In this document: piece by piece, positions 31,671-40,225 of the stretch
Position numbering within the stretch: position 1 is the stretch's first letter
Layout: the number at the start of each line of letters is the position of its first letter
Assembly (NCBI GenBank): GCA_902590345.1
Contig: CACIWK010000002.1
Span: 124,001 to 188,000, forward strand
DNA: 64,000 nt
From: an uncultured Pelagibacteraceae bacterium
GTDB lineage: Bacteria; Pseudomonadota; Alphaproteobacteria; Pelagibacterales; AG-422-B15
Reading direction: 5' to 3'
Position numbers and translations under genes: made by a program
Notes under the pieces: generated by a model
Database searches by the model: none
The model's input: only the letters and a program-made list of their open reading frames with translations
Told to the model about the DNA's origin: nothing

Positions 31671-32782
31671 AAATTTTCAAATGTTGAATTAATGAATCCT
31701 TTTATCGCCTCAAAAAACTTTGGTTCATCCAATAGGAATGAGTCATGACCGTTTTCAGTTTCAATTTCAATAAAACTGACATTAAGCCCAAGAGAATTGA
31801 AAACTTTTACAATTTTTTTGTTTTCAGATGTTGGGTATAGCCAATCACTGGTAAATGACACACAAAGAATTTTAGATTGCGTATTTTTAAAGGCCTCTAT
31901 TAAGGAGCCATTATTTGCTGAGGAAACATCAAAATAATCCATTGCTCGAGTGATATACAGATAGCTGTTTGCATCAAAGCGATCAACAAAAGTAAATCCT
32001 TGATGTCTTAAGTAACTTTCAATTTGAAAATCGGCATCAAAAGAATAATCCAAGCTATTTTTATCTTGGAGATTTCTTCCAAACTTACTTTGTAGAGCTT
32101 CTTTAGATAGATATGAAATATGTGCTGCCATTCTAGCTACTGAAAGTCCTTTCATGGGTTTTTTATCAGAATGATAGTAATTTCCTGATTGCCAGTTTGG
32201 ATCAGCCATTATGGACTGCCTTGCAAGCTCATTTAATGCAATGTTTTGAGCCGAATGGTTTGTTGCAGTTGCAATAGGAACTGCTGAATGTACCATTTCA
32301 GGAAACTTTGAAAGCCATTCGAGTACCAACATGCCCCCCATCGATCCGCCAGTAACACAGAATATTTTCTCAATTCCCAAATAATCAATTAATAATTTTT
32401 GAGCTCTGACCATATCTGCAATTGTAATTACAGGAAAATCAGTCGCGAATTCTTTACCGTTTTCAGGATTTATTTCTTTTGGACCCGTTGATCCCATGCA
32501 CCCACCAATAACATTAGGGCAAATGACGAAGAACTTGTTCGTATCAATTGGTTTATCGGGCCCTACAACCATCGACCACCAGCCATTTTTTTTTGTAATG
32601 GGATGATCACTTGCCACATATTGATCGCCAGTCAAGGCATGACAAATCAAGATTGAATTATTTTTTTTATCGTTAAGTTTGCCATATGTTGTATATGCAG
32701 TTTTAAATTTAGATAAACTTCCACCTCCATCCAAATTTAATGGTTCATCTTCTGCTAAAGTAACAATTTTATTTTCACTCAT
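31667..32782 (-). CDS. metX: Homoserine O-acetyltransferase
   Basis: The 371-residue alpha/beta hydrolase-fold enzyme has the nucleophile elbow GGSMGGMLVLEW, HALTGDQYVA near the oxyanion site, and the catalytic Asp and His segments SFTSDWLYPT and NGHDSFLLDEP. It acylates homoserine in methionine synthesis. The frame stays open upstream to a TTG at 32812, but that lies inside a terminator hairpin. The ATG at 32782 (MSENKIVTLAED) is the likely start, with a weak GGA site just after the terminator T-run. A SAM-II riboswitch lies upstream. Confidence 0.95.
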   Translation of the reverse strand: MSENKIVTLAEDEPLNLDGGGSLSKFKTAYTTYGKLNDKKNNSILICHALTGDQYVASDHPITKKNGWWSMVVGPDKPIDTNKFFVICPNVIGGCMGSTGPKEINPENGKEFATDFPVITIADMVRAQKLLIDYLGIEKIFCVTGGSMGGMLVLEWLSKFPEMVHSAVPIATATNHSAQNIALNELARQSIMADPNWQSGNYYHSDKKPMKGLSVARMAAHISYLSKEALQSKFGRNLQDKNSLDYSFDADFQIESYLRHQGFTFVDRFDANSYLYITRAMDYFDVSSANNGSLIEAFKNTQSKILCVSFTSDWLYPTSENKKIVKVFNSLGLNVSFIEIETENGHDSFLLDEPKFFEAIKGFINSTFENL

Positions 32783-32792
32783 AATTTTTTCC

Positions 32793-32826
32793 AAAAAAAA
32801 ACCGCCCAACAACTAAGTTTGGCGGT
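32793..32826 (-). terminator. Intrinsic terminator between SAM-II aptamer and metX
   Basis: On the minus strand, ACCGCC (32826-32821) pairs with GGCGGT (32806-32801). The stem continues past one A.G mismatch with AAC/GTT, closing a six-base loop, and is followed by eight T residues (32800-32793). It lies about nine bases past the aptamer and ten bases before the metX ATG, so it is placed to attenuate metX-metW-gloB. Confidence 0.85.
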
Positions 32827-32834
32827 TTCAACTA

Positions 32835-32888
32835 CCTCTTTAGCTGCATTTTTATTGCGCCCGCAAGCTGTGCTCAAATCGGCGCAAT
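32835..32888 (-). ncRNA. SAM-II riboswitch upstream of metX
   Basis: Read on the minus strand, the arms ATTGCGCC (32888-32881) and GGCGCAAT (32861-32854) form P1 around a loop containing GATTTGAG and CAGCTTGC. Downstream, ATGCAGCTAAAGAGG (32846-32832 region) can pair back with the loop AGCTTGC to form the H-type pseudoknot. The order GATTT...TTGC...GCGC...ATAAA..TGCAGCTAAA matches the known SAM-II fold, which binds S-adenosylmethionine and represses methionine genes. Its position directly before metX supports the call. Confidence 0.93.
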
Positions 32889-32894
32889 TCATGT

Positions 32895-32921
32895 ATTATA
32901 TATTCAATAGGATATTGTCAA
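32895..32921 (-). promoter_or_regulatory. Promoter driving the SAM-II/metX transcript
   Basis: On the minus strand a consensus TTGACA (32921-32916) and a perfect TATAAT (32900-32895) are 15 bases apart. Transcription would begin about seven bases on, at the first base of the riboswitch P1 stem near 32888. The spacing is a little short, but the match of both hexamers is excellent. Confidence 0.75.
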
Positions 32922-32995
32922 ATTAGAAGATTTATTTATTTCAAAGATTTTCTTTCAAATTTAGCGATATTCACCTATTTATAGCCAATTGAAAT

Positions 32996-34060
32996 ATGAA
33001 AAAATTTAAAAATATAAAGCTTTACGAAGGAGGCATTTCATCAATTCCTGGCAAAAAGCAAGTTATTAAGATGTCCTCTAATGAGTCACCATTTGGTCCG
33101 AGCTTGCGAGTACAAAAGGCGATATCAACGGCTAAGTCAAAAACTCACAAATATCCTGACGGAAATAGTCTGGAATTAAAAAATGCCTTATCAAAAAAAA
33201 CCAAATTAAATATCAACAACATCTTCGTTGGAAATGGATCAGACGAGATACTAGGCCTGGCTTGTCAACTTTTTCTAAATAAAGGAGACGAAGTTATTAT
33301 TCCTAAACACAGTTTTTTAATGTTTGAAATTTACTCTAAAATCAGTGGGGGGGTTGTTAAACGTTCATCAACAAAAAATTTACGTTTTGATGTAAAAAGC
33401 ATTTTAAATAAAATCACAAAAAAAACTAAAATTATATTTATTGCGCAGCCCAATAATCCAACAGGATTTTATCTATCCAAAGAAGAATTAAGATTGCTTA
33501 TCTCACGAGTCCCTAAGAAGATATTTATAATTATTGATTCTGCCTATGCAGAATATGTAACTGATAAAGATTACTCTAATGGCATTAACTTTGCCAAAAA
33601 ATATAAAAATATCATTGTCACTAGAACTTTCTCAAAAATTTATGGTTTGGCGTCCTTAAGATTGGGTTGGTGCTATGCCCATACAGATATAATAAAATTA
33701 ATGAATAAAGTGAGAGGGCCATTTAACGTAAATCAAATTGCCCAACTTGCCGGCGTTGAGGCATTAAAAGATAAAAAATATGAAAAAAATGCAATAAACC
33801 ATAACAAACTTTGGCTTAAAAAAATGAATAGTGAACTAAGTAGATTGCCAGTAAATGTTTATGATAGCAGAGCAAATTTTCTACTCATTAATGTAGGTAA
33901 ATCTGTAAAAAAACTAAATCAGTATTTATTGTCAAAATCAATTATTGTAAGGTTAATGGATAAGTATAATCTTCCAGATTGCATTAGGTTATCTATTGGT
34001 AAATCTACAGAAAATAGAAAAGTCCTTAAAGCTATGAAAGAGTTTTATAATGCCAAGTAA
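32996..34060 (+). CDS. hisC: Histidinol-phosphate / aromatic aminotransferase family
   Basis: A 354-residue class I/II PLP aminotransferase of the HisC type. It has KMSSNESPFGPS, YPDGNS, VGNGSDEILGL, AQPNNPTGFYL, the PLP lysine in VTRTFSKIYGLASLRLGW, and RANFLLINVG. Its gene overlaps tyrA by 11 bases, so it may act as an aromatic amino acid aminotransferase with prephenate or hydroxyphenylpyruvate as well as, or instead of, imidazole acetol phosphate. Both roles are known in alphaproteobacterial HisC proteins. No other his gene is in the window. Confidence 0.88.
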   Translation: MKKFKNIKLYEGGISSIPGKKQVIKMSSNESPFGPSLRVQKAISTAKSKTHKYPDGNSLELKNALSKKTKLNINNIFVGNGSDEILGLACQLFLNKGDEVIIPKHSFLMFEIYSKISGGVVKRSSTKNLRFDVKSILNKITKKTKIIFIAQPNNPTGFYLSKEELRLLISRVPKKIFIIIDSAYAEYVTDKDYSNGINFAKKYKNIIVTRTFSKIYGLASLRLGWCYAHTDIIKLMNKVRGPFNVNQIAQLAGVEALKDKKYEKNAINHNKLWLKKMNSELSRLPVNVYDSRANFLLINVGKSVKKLNQYLLSKSIIVRLMDKYNLPDCIRLSIGKSTENRKVLKAMKEFYNAK

Positions 34061-34976
34061 GAAGAGACCATTTAAAAAAATTAGTATAATTGGTTTGGGT
34101 TTAATAGGTTCTTCTATTGCCTTAGCTATAAAAAAGAAAAAACTAGCAGAAATTACCTCTGGTTACTCCAGGTCTTTAAAAACAAGAACTATCGCGAAAA
34201 AACTTAAATTAACAAGTGAAATAAAAAATAATATATCAGACTGCGTAAAGAATTCAGATTTGGTTATTATTTGTACTCACTTAAGCAGTTACAAAAGTAT
34301 TTTTAAAAAGATATCACCGCATCTTAATAAAGATGCCATTGTAACAGATGTTGGATCTGCGAAAGAGTCTTCAATTTCAGAAGTCGAGAGTTTAATTAAA
34401 AAAAAGATAAATTTTGTACCTGCTCATCCTATTGCTGGTACTGAAAAAAGTGGTCCAAAAGCTGGCTTTGCTGAACTATTCGAAGAAAGATGGTGCATAA
34501 TTACACCTTTAAAAGGCAATAAAACCAGAGACATAAATAAAGTAAAAACTTTTTGGAAAAAATTGGGAAGCAAAGTAGAAACTATGACTCCTTCTAGACA
34601 TGACAAAGTAATGGCAGTGACTTCTCATTTGCCCCATCTAATTGCTTATAATATGGTCCATACAGCAGCTGATTTAGAAAACTTTATAAAATCAGATATT
34701 GTGAAGTACAGCGCGAGTGGATTTAGAGATTTCACAAGAATTGCTTCCTCAGATCCTACTATGTGGAGAGATGTAATTTTGGCAAACAGAGAAGCTGTAT
34801 TAGAAATGATTGGTAGATTTTCTGAAGACCTGAGTGCTATACAAAAATCAATACGGTGGGAAGACGGAGATAGTTTGTATAAGTTATTTTCAAAAACAAG
34901 AATTGTGCGTGAGAAAATAATTAAAGCAGGTCAAGACACTTCTGATGCCGATTTTGGTAGATTAAAAAGAAAATAA
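34050..34976 (+). CDS. tyrA: Prephenate (arogenate) dehydrogenase
   Basis: A 308-residue protein with an N-terminal Rossmann motif (ISIIGLGLIGSSIALAI), CTHLSSYKSI, TDVGSAKES, the substrate-site histidine in PAHPIAGTEKSGPKAG and a helical C-terminal domain with SHLPHLIAYNMV. It performs oxidative decarboxylation in tyrosine synthesis. There is no chorismate mutase or ACT fusion. It overlaps the upstream aminotransferase and its stop overlaps the convergent gene by 15 bases. Confidence 0.92.
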   Translation: MPSKKRPFKKISIIGLGLIGSSIALAIKKKKLAEITSGYSRSLKTRTIAKKLKLTSEIKNNISDCVKNSDLVIICTHLSSYKSIFKKISPHLNKDAIVTDVGSAKESSISEVESLIKKKINFVPAHPIAGTEKSGPKAGFAELFEERWCIITPLKGNKTRDINKVKTFWKKLGSKVETMTPSRHDKVMAVTSHLPHLIAYNMVHTAADLENFIKSDIVKYSASGFRDFTRIASSDPTMWRDVILANREAVLEMIGRFSEDLSAIQKSIRWEDGDSLYKLFSKTRIVREKIIKAGQDTSDADFGRLKRK

Positions 34977-35696
34977 TTCCTTTAAATCGATCAAAGGGAT
35001 GAAAAGCACAGAAATAATTCCATTTTTAATTACCAAAGGGGTACTAAACAAATTATCATTGTTTTCAACATTTGATACGTTTAGTTGAATATTGCCATTT
35101 AAATTTGTACTTAAATCAGAAATTTTTCCCTCTAGCAAAATTCTTGTTTCATTTTTAAATGAGTCTAAAACATTTGATGCAACGGCTGTAAAAAAAACGC
35201 GATAGCCATTCTCATTAACTTTATTCATTTTAAAAATAATTTTTTTTATATTCTCTATATTGTAATCACCTATATTCAGACTCATATTATTTGAAATTGA
35301 ATAAATCTCATAAATTTGTCCTTTATCCATCGACAATCTGAGCTGAATATCATTCAAAAAAAAATTTAAAGAGTCGTCTTCATTAAATGAACTATTTATT
35401 TTATCCGTTCTCATCATTAGTTTACTTATATCGAAAGGATTCATATCAATTTTTATATTTCCTATTTCTATATTAGATAGGCTATCTGATCCGTTGAGAT
35501 TAGGATTTACAATCAAACCTGATATTCTGTAAGGATACCCCGTCACCCTCAAGTCGTTATACTTAATGTTGTATCTTTCAAGGTTACTTGATAATTGGGA
35601 TTTCAACTGAAAAGAAATAAACATCCAATAAATTGAATAAATGAGCAAAATAGCCAATACCAAAATGATTATTCTATTAAATGAAAATATCTTCAT
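34962..35696 (-). CDS. DUF2125-like single-pass membrane protein
   Basis: A 244-residue protein with an N-terminal membrane anchor (FNRIIILVLAILLIYSIYWMF) and a beta-rich periplasmic portion. The VTGYPYRISG segment after the anchor resembles the DUF2125 family, which is common in alphaproteobacteria and often found close to tyrA, as here. The function of the family is unknown. The gene overlaps the plsC stop by four bases and ends inside the convergent tyrA. The family call is by motif memory and would need a profile search. Confidence 0.65.
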   Translation of the reverse strand: MKIFSFNRIIILVLAILLIYSIYWMFISFQLKSQLSSNLERYNIKYNDLRVTGYPYRISGLIVNPNLNGSDSLSNIEIGNIKIDMNPFDISKLMMRTDKINSSFNEDDSLNFFLNDIQLRLSMDKGQIYEIYSISNNMSLNIGDYNIENIKKIIFKMNKVNENGYRVFFTAVASNVLDSFKNETRILLEGKISDLSTNLNGNIQLNVSNVENNDNLFSTPLVIKNGIISVLFIPLIDLKELFSF

Positions 35697-36427
35697 TTTG
35701 GATATTTAATCTTGGCCTCTTCAAGCAGTTTATCCGACTGATTTTCAATAGAATTATATAATTTTTCTGTAAATTCAGTTTTATCTAGTCCTGGTTCAAT
35801 TGGTTTTAAAAATTCAATTATCATTTTACCAGGATAACGAAGAAATCGTCTCCTTGACCAAAAGTAACCACAATTAATTGCAACCGGTAGACAAGGAATT
35901 TTGAGACCATCGTACAAAGCTGTAACGCCATACTTATATGGTCGACGTTCACCAACTGGTGTTCTGGTCCCTTCAGGAAAAATTAATAAAGGACGGGGAT
36001 CATTGTCCATACTGATTTTTGCAGAATTCACCATTGCCTGAATATTTGTTTCCCCCTTTCTTCTATCGACATATATGAAATTGGCTTTCTTAAAACAAAG
36101 TCCAACAATTGGTATCAATAATAATTGTTTTTTTGCAATTATTGACGGTGTTTCAATCGCTTCATTAAGAAAAATAGCTTCTGCAAGAGATTGATGTTTA
36201 GCAGCTATGAGATATTTTCGAGTGCTTGGAATGTTTTCTAACCCACGGTACTCAACTTCTAGATTTGCAAATAGCTTAAGGCTTAATTTTGTATGTATTG
36301 ATTGAAAACGTATGATGCCAAGCATATGTATTTTAGGTAAGAAAAAAAGTATAGGCGCAAAAAAAATACAAATTAATAATACAATATAAAATGCTAAATT
36401 TGCTAAAAGAGATCTTACATAAATCAT
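35693..36427 (-). CDS. plsC: 1-acyl-sn-glycerol-3-phosphate acyltransferase family
   Basis: A 244-residue acyltransferase with an N-terminal transmembrane segment. The HX4(D/E)-type motif is AAKHQSLAEAIFL, here with glutamate. The FVDRRKGE-like segment is IYVDRRKGET and the substrate motif is LIFPEGTRTPVGE. PlsC-type enzymes acylate lysophosphatidate in phospholipid synthesis; similar enzymes acylate lyso-ornithine lipids, so the acceptor is not certain. It is preceded by a DUF218 gene and followed by the DUF2125-like gene, in an envelope-related minus-strand run. Confidence 0.88.
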   Translation of the reverse strand: MIYVRSLLANLAFYIVLLICIFFAPILFFLPKIHMLGIIRFQSIHTKLSLKLFANLEVEYRGLENIPSTRKYLIAAKHQSLAEAIFLNEAIETPSIIAKKQLLLIPIVGLCFKKANFIYVDRRKGETNIQAMVNSAKISMDNDPRPLLIFPEGTRTPVGERRPYKYGVTALYDGLKIPCLPVAINCGYFWSRRRFLRYPGKMIIEFLKPIEPGLDKTEFTEKLYNSIENQSDKLLEEAKIKYPK

Positions 36428-36430
36428 AAT

Positions 36431-37009
36431 TTAAAGTCCTATACTCAAACTTATTTTTGTCCTTAAATATTTTATATACTCTACAATTAATTTCTTCATA
36501 CGAATATTAATTTTTTGATTGTCATATTTTACACCATAATAGAAAGTTTCTTTATCTAATAAAAGTCGATTTACCTCGAGTTCAACTCTGGGTAGATGGT
36601 AATCAGATGTTATTAATAAAATATTTTTAATATTATTATTCTTTTTCCAAAAAAAAATTTCTCTAACATTTTCGAAGGTATTTGTTGAAATGCTCTCAAG
36701 TTCAACACAACAATTAAACAGCTGATTGAATTTTGGAAATTCTTTTTTTATTTCCTCAATAGAAATTTCTTTATTAACTCCTGATATTAAAAGTTTGTAC
36801 CCAATCTCACTATTAATTATTTTAAGTCCCTCTAATATTCTAAATTTATCACCAGTTAGTACGACTATCCCTTCAATTTCTTTTTTATTGAGGTCTGTAT
36901 TTTTATAGCTTTGAATGTTAAAGAGAAAGAAATTAAAATGTAAGAGTACGATAATTACAAATAAAAGTAGAGAAAAACGAATGTAATGTGATTTTAATTC
37001 ATTAATCAT
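36431..37009 (-). CDS. DUF218 (YdcF/SanA/ElyC-like) membrane protein
   Basis: A 192-residue protein with one N-terminal transmembrane helix (YIRFSLLLFVIIVLLHFNFFLF) and a DUF218 domain recognised by EGIVVLTGDKFRILEGLKI, KLLISGVN, and ILLITSDYHLPRVELEV. DUF218 proteins such as ElyC and SanA act in envelope maintenance, but the reaction is unclear. It sits three bases upstream of plsC on the same strand. In alphaproteobacteria this gene is often near ftsEX, which is not in this window. Confidence 0.8.
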   Translation of the reverse strand: MINELKSHYIRFSLLLFVIIVLLHFNFFLFNIQSYKNTDLNKKEIEGIVVLTGDKFRILEGLKIINSEIGYKLLISGVNKEISIEEIKKEFPKFNQLFNCCVELESISTNTFENVREIFFWKKNNNIKNILLITSDYHLPRVELEVNRLLLDKETFYYGVKYDNQKINIRMKKLIVEYIKYLRTKISLSIGL

Positions 37010-37069
37010 TTTAAATAAGTTACACTATTTTACTGCTAATAATTATAATTAATAAAATTAAGTAAGATT

Positions 37070-37459
37070 ATGATAATATCCTGTCCATCATGTTCGGCAA
37101 AGTATCTAGTAAATATAGAGGATATTGGCTTTGGCAGACAGGTTAAATGTACAAGATGCAACCATTCTTGGTTTCATGAAAATAAGAATTATGAAAATGA
37201 TAAAAAGTTACAAATAGAGGAAATTGTTAATACTTACGCAGAACGGGACCATTCAAAGGATCAGAATTTACCAGTTGTTTATGAAAAAAACAAAACAAGT
37301 ATTCCTCTCCCATTTCTACTTTTATTGACCCCAGTAATTTTTATATCAATCGATGCGGTTATACAAAACTCAAATGTAAATGCATTTGAATTGAGCAGGT
37401 CAATTAACAGTTATATTGATTATATATTAGAACAAATAAGAAGCTTCTTTTCTTATTAA
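37070..37459 (+). CDS. MJ0042-type zinc-ribbon membrane protein
   Basis: The 129-residue protein opens with a zinc ribbon: ISCPSCSAKYLV followed by VKCTRCNHSWFHE, giving two CxxC pairs within the first 35 residues. A lysine/glutamate-rich linker and one hydrophobic helix (PLPFLLLLTPVIFISIDAVI) follow. This is the alphaproteobacterial zinc-ribbon protein often adjacent to ftsE/ftsX and the DUF218 gene. It is divergent from the DUF218 gene and convergent with lysA, overlapping it by four bases. Its molecular role is unknown. Confidence 0.8.
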   Translation: MIISCPSCSAKYLVNIEDIGFGRQVKCTRCNHSWFHENKNYENDKKLQIEEIVNTYAERDHSKDQNLPVVYEKNKTSIPLPFLLLLTPVIFISIDAVIQNSNVNAFELSRSINSYIDYILEQIRSFFSY

Positions 37460-38688
37460 ATTTCATTTTTAATAAAGTCTTCGTATGACTGAGTTTTTCT
37501 AATTATTCTTATTTGAGATCCATCTACCATGAGCTCTTCAATAAGTGGTCGAGCATTATAGTTTGAACTCATCGTTGAACCATATGCCCCAACATCTTTT
37601 AATATGACATATTGACCACTCTTTACTTTATTAAATTTTTGAATATTAAGAAACACATCAGAACTCTCACATATTGGACCAACTATATCTGTATTTATTT
37701 CATCATATTCACTTGTCCTGGTATCTGGCATTATTTCGTGATGAGCATCGTATAATGCAGGCCTCATCATATCGTTCATACCTGCGTCGATAATGACAAA
37801 TTTTTTTCCAGTTATATTCTTTGTATAAAGTACTTTTGATACTAATATTCCTGCATTTGCAGCTATAAGCCTACCTGGTTCAAAGATAAATTTAAGATTT
37901 TCTGTATCAAAATATTTTACGATTAAGTTTTTATATTCTTCAAAAGTAAAATTTCTTTTTTCAGGACTAATTCCCCCACCAACATCAACGGTATTTATTT
38001 TTTTTGTTTCACTATTTATTTTAGCAACTAATTCACCAATAATTTCAAATGTTTTTTGAAATGGTGTTAGGTCTTTAATATTGCTACCTATATGAAAAGC
38101 TATAGATGAAATCTCTAAATTTGGATAATTTTGTCGACTCTGAAAAATTTCGTAAGTTTGTTCTATACTGATTCCAAATTTATCCTCGAGACTGCCTGTG
38201 CTAATTTTTTTGTGTGTTTCTGATTGGATATCTGGATTAATCCTAATTCCTACTTTCTGAATTTTTCCCGACACAGAAGCTATTCGATTTATATGATCAA
38301 GTTCATCGAGTGATTCTGCATTGATTTGTAAACAATTATTACTGATCGCAAATTGAATATCGCTAGCAGTTTTGCCAATGCCTGAAAAAACTATTTTATT
38401 TGGTTTCATCCCTGCTTGTAATGCTTTTCTCATTTCCCACTCAGAAACAACATCTCCTCCCGCTTCGAGTTCGGTTAGAGTTTTTAGTATTGTTAGATTT
38501 GAATTTGATTTGAGAGAAAAACACACCGTTGCATCAAGTGAAGTAAGTGAATCTGAAAACTCTCTAAAATTATTTGTGAGAGTTTGTTTGCTATAACAGT
38601 AGAATGGTGTAGCTCTACCTTCAGCAATTTCTCTTATTGAGATATCCTCAAATTTAAGGATATCATTTTCATATTTTAGAAAGGACAT
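37456..38688 (-). CDS. lysA: Diaminopimelate decarboxylase
   Basis: A 410-residue PLP decarboxylase of the alanine racemase fold. The PLP lysine is in VCFSLKSNSNL, with FHIGSNIKD, the glycine-rich phosphate site DVGGGISPE, FEPGRLIAANAG and the substrate/catalytic cysteine region VGPICESSDVF. It makes lysine from meso-diaminopimelate. It is the last gene of the run argH - small lipoprotein - lysA, starting two bases after the lipoprotein stop. The length and motifs are standard. Confidence 0.96.
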   Translation of the reverse strand: MSFLKYENDILKFEDISIREIAEGRATPFYCYSKQTLTNNFREFSDSLTSLDATVCFSLKSNSNLTILKTLTELEAGGDVVSEWEMRKALQAGMKPNKIVFSGIGKTASDIQFAISNNCLQINAESLDELDHINRIASVSGKIQKVGIRINPDIQSETHKKISTGSLEDKFGISIEQTYEIFQSRQNYPNLEISSIAFHIGSNIKDLTPFQKTFEIIGELVAKINSETKKINTVDVGGGISPEKRNFTFEEYKNLIVKYFDTENLKFIFEPGRLIAANAGILVSKVLYTKNITGKKFVIIDAGMNDMMRPALYDAHHEIMPDTRTSEYDEINTDIVGPICESSDVFLNIQKFNKVKSGQYVILKDVGAYGSTMSSNYNARPLIEELMVDGSQIRIIRKTQSYEDFIKNEI

Positions 38689-38690
38689 TT

Positions 38691-38813
38691 TTAAGCCTTA
38701 TAGATCTCTATTTTATAATTGCTTTTTGATTCTGTTGGGGGAAATTCAAGAGAGCCTTTTTTCCCACAACCAAGAATACATAAGAAAATAATCAAAATAC
38801 TAATATTTTTCAT
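38691..38813 (-). CDS. Small LptM/YifL-like lipoprotein
   Basis: A 40-residue open frame: an ATG at 38813, a basic-hydrophobic signal sequence (MKNISILIIFLCILG), the lipobox cysteine in LGCGKKGSLEFPP, and a TAA at 38691. The LGCGKKG(P/S)L..PP pattern is the hallmark of the tiny lipoprotein that lies between argH and lysA in many proteobacteria; E. coli LptM (YifL) assists LptD maturation. It overlaps the argH 3' end by 14 bases and lysA begins two bases after it. The sequence and the exact conserved position make this a real gene despite its size. Confidence 0.88.
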   Translation of the reverse strand: MKNISILIIFLCILGCGKKGSLEFPPTESKSNYKIEIYKA

Positions 38814-40197
38814 TACTTAATTCTTTCCTAGCTTGACTAATCATTTTTCTTATCTCAGATATTGCTGTTCCGCCATAGCTTTTTTTATTGTTAATACTAT
38901 TTTTCAAATCTAAAAATCCATACACAGATTTGTCTATATTTTTATCAAATTTTTTATAATCCTTCATCGATATCTTATTTAAACTTATTTTCTTTTTTTC
39001 TGCAAAGTTGACAATTTTAGCGGTTAAATTGTGAGCACTTCTAAAAGAATAACCAAGATTTATAACTAGCCAATCTGCTAAATCAGTTGCATTGGCAAAA
39101 GAAGATTTAAGCTTTTTCTCGATGTTTGATTTTTCAATTTTAATTGTAGAGATTATTTCGATCATACAATCGAGACAAAGATGAATGTTTTTACTTGTTG
39201 AGGTCACAAGCGCCTTATCTTCCTGAAGGTCTTTGCTGTAAGTTAGTGGAAGAGATTTAAGCAAGTTAAGCATAGATGATAGATTTCCTGAAATTGTCGA
39301 AGATTTTGCTCTAATTAATTCAGCGCCATCAGGATTTTTTTTCTGAGGCATAATTGAAGAACTCGACATTAATTGGTCTCCGATTTTAAAGAAACCCACT
39401 AAATCGGAATTATAAAGAGTAATTTCCTCGGCTAACCTTGATAAGTGAACAGCCAATAAGGATGAACTAGATAAAAAATCTACCACAAAATCTCGATCAG
39501 AAACTGTATCCAATGAATTTTTTGTAGGTTTTTTAAAGTCAAGTATTTTTGTTGTTTTGTTTCTATTAATTGGAAAATTAGTTCCCGCTAAGGCTCCTGC
39601 ACCAAGCGGATTTTCGTTCATTCTTCTAAAAGAGTCGCTAAATCGATTCGTATCCCTGTTAAACATTTCAAAGTACGCCATAAAAAAATGTCCAACTGAT
39701 ATTGGCTGCGCAGTTTGCAGGTGAGTAAGGCCTGGAAACGTAATCAAAATATTTTTACTTGCAACCTGTAGTAACGCAGATTTCAGTTTTTTTAATTTTT
39801 TTGAAATCAGTATATTATCTTTTTTCATCCACAATTTTAAATCTGTTACTACTTGATCATTTCTAGATCTACCAGTATGTAACCTTTCAGCGGCATCACC
39901 AATAAGCTCTTCTAGTCTACTTTCAATATTCATGTGGATATCTTCAAGATTATTATCAAATATAAATTTATTATTTTTAATTTCAGTCCTAATTTTTTTT
40001 AATCCGGAAATAATTTTTTTTGAGTCTTTATTAGAAATTATTTTTTGAGACGATAGCATCGTAGCGTGTGCAATCGATGCTTCAATATCCTCTTCAAATA
40101 AAAATTTGTCATTTTCCAAAGACGAATTAATATTTATAAAAGACTCACTCGATTTTTTATTAAATCTATCTCTTAACTTATTTTTTTTAATGGACAT
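38800..40197 (-). CDS. argH: Argininosuccinate lyase
   Basis: A 465-residue member of the fumarase/aspartase superfamily. It has EDIHMNIESRLEEL, HTGRSRNDQVVTDLKLW, TFPGLTHLQTAQPISVGH and the signature loop SSSIMPQKKNPDGAEL. It cleaves argininosuccinate to arginine and fumarate. The gene is divergent from the thioredoxin-like gene, with very little space between them. Its last 14 bases overlap the small lipoprotein gene, the argH-lipoprotein-lysA order typical of proteobacteria. Confidence 0.96.
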   Translation of the reverse strand: MSIKKNKLRDRFNKKSSESFININSSLENDKFLFEEDIEASIAHATMLSSQKIISNKDSKKIISGLKKIRTEIKNNKFIFDNNLEDIHMNIESRLEELIGDAAERLHTGRSRNDQVVTDLKLWMKKDNILISKKLKKLKSALLQVASKNILITFPGLTHLQTAQPISVGHFFMAYFEMFNRDTNRFSDSFRRMNENPLGAGALAGTNFPINRNKTTKILDFKKPTKNSLDTVSDRDFVVDFLSSSSLLAVHLSRLAEEITLYNSDLVGFFKIGDQLMSSSSIMPQKKNPDGAELIRAKSSTISGNLSSMLNLLKSLPLTYSKDLQEDKALVTSTSKNIHLCLDCMIEIISTIKIEKSNIEKKLKSSFANATDLADWLVINLGYSFRSAHNLTAKIVNFAEKKKISLNKISMKDYKKFDKNIDKSVYGFLDLKNSINNKKSYGGTAISEIRKMISQARKELSNEKY

Positions 40198-40225
40198 TTT
40201 ACTAAAACTATTTATTTCTCAAATA

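Noticed and set aside
32783-32812. TTG start for metX ten codons upstream of the ATG
   Set aside because: The TTG and following codons lie inside the terminator hairpin and T-run. The extra residues (LGGFF...) are simply the translated terminator, and family members start at the later position.
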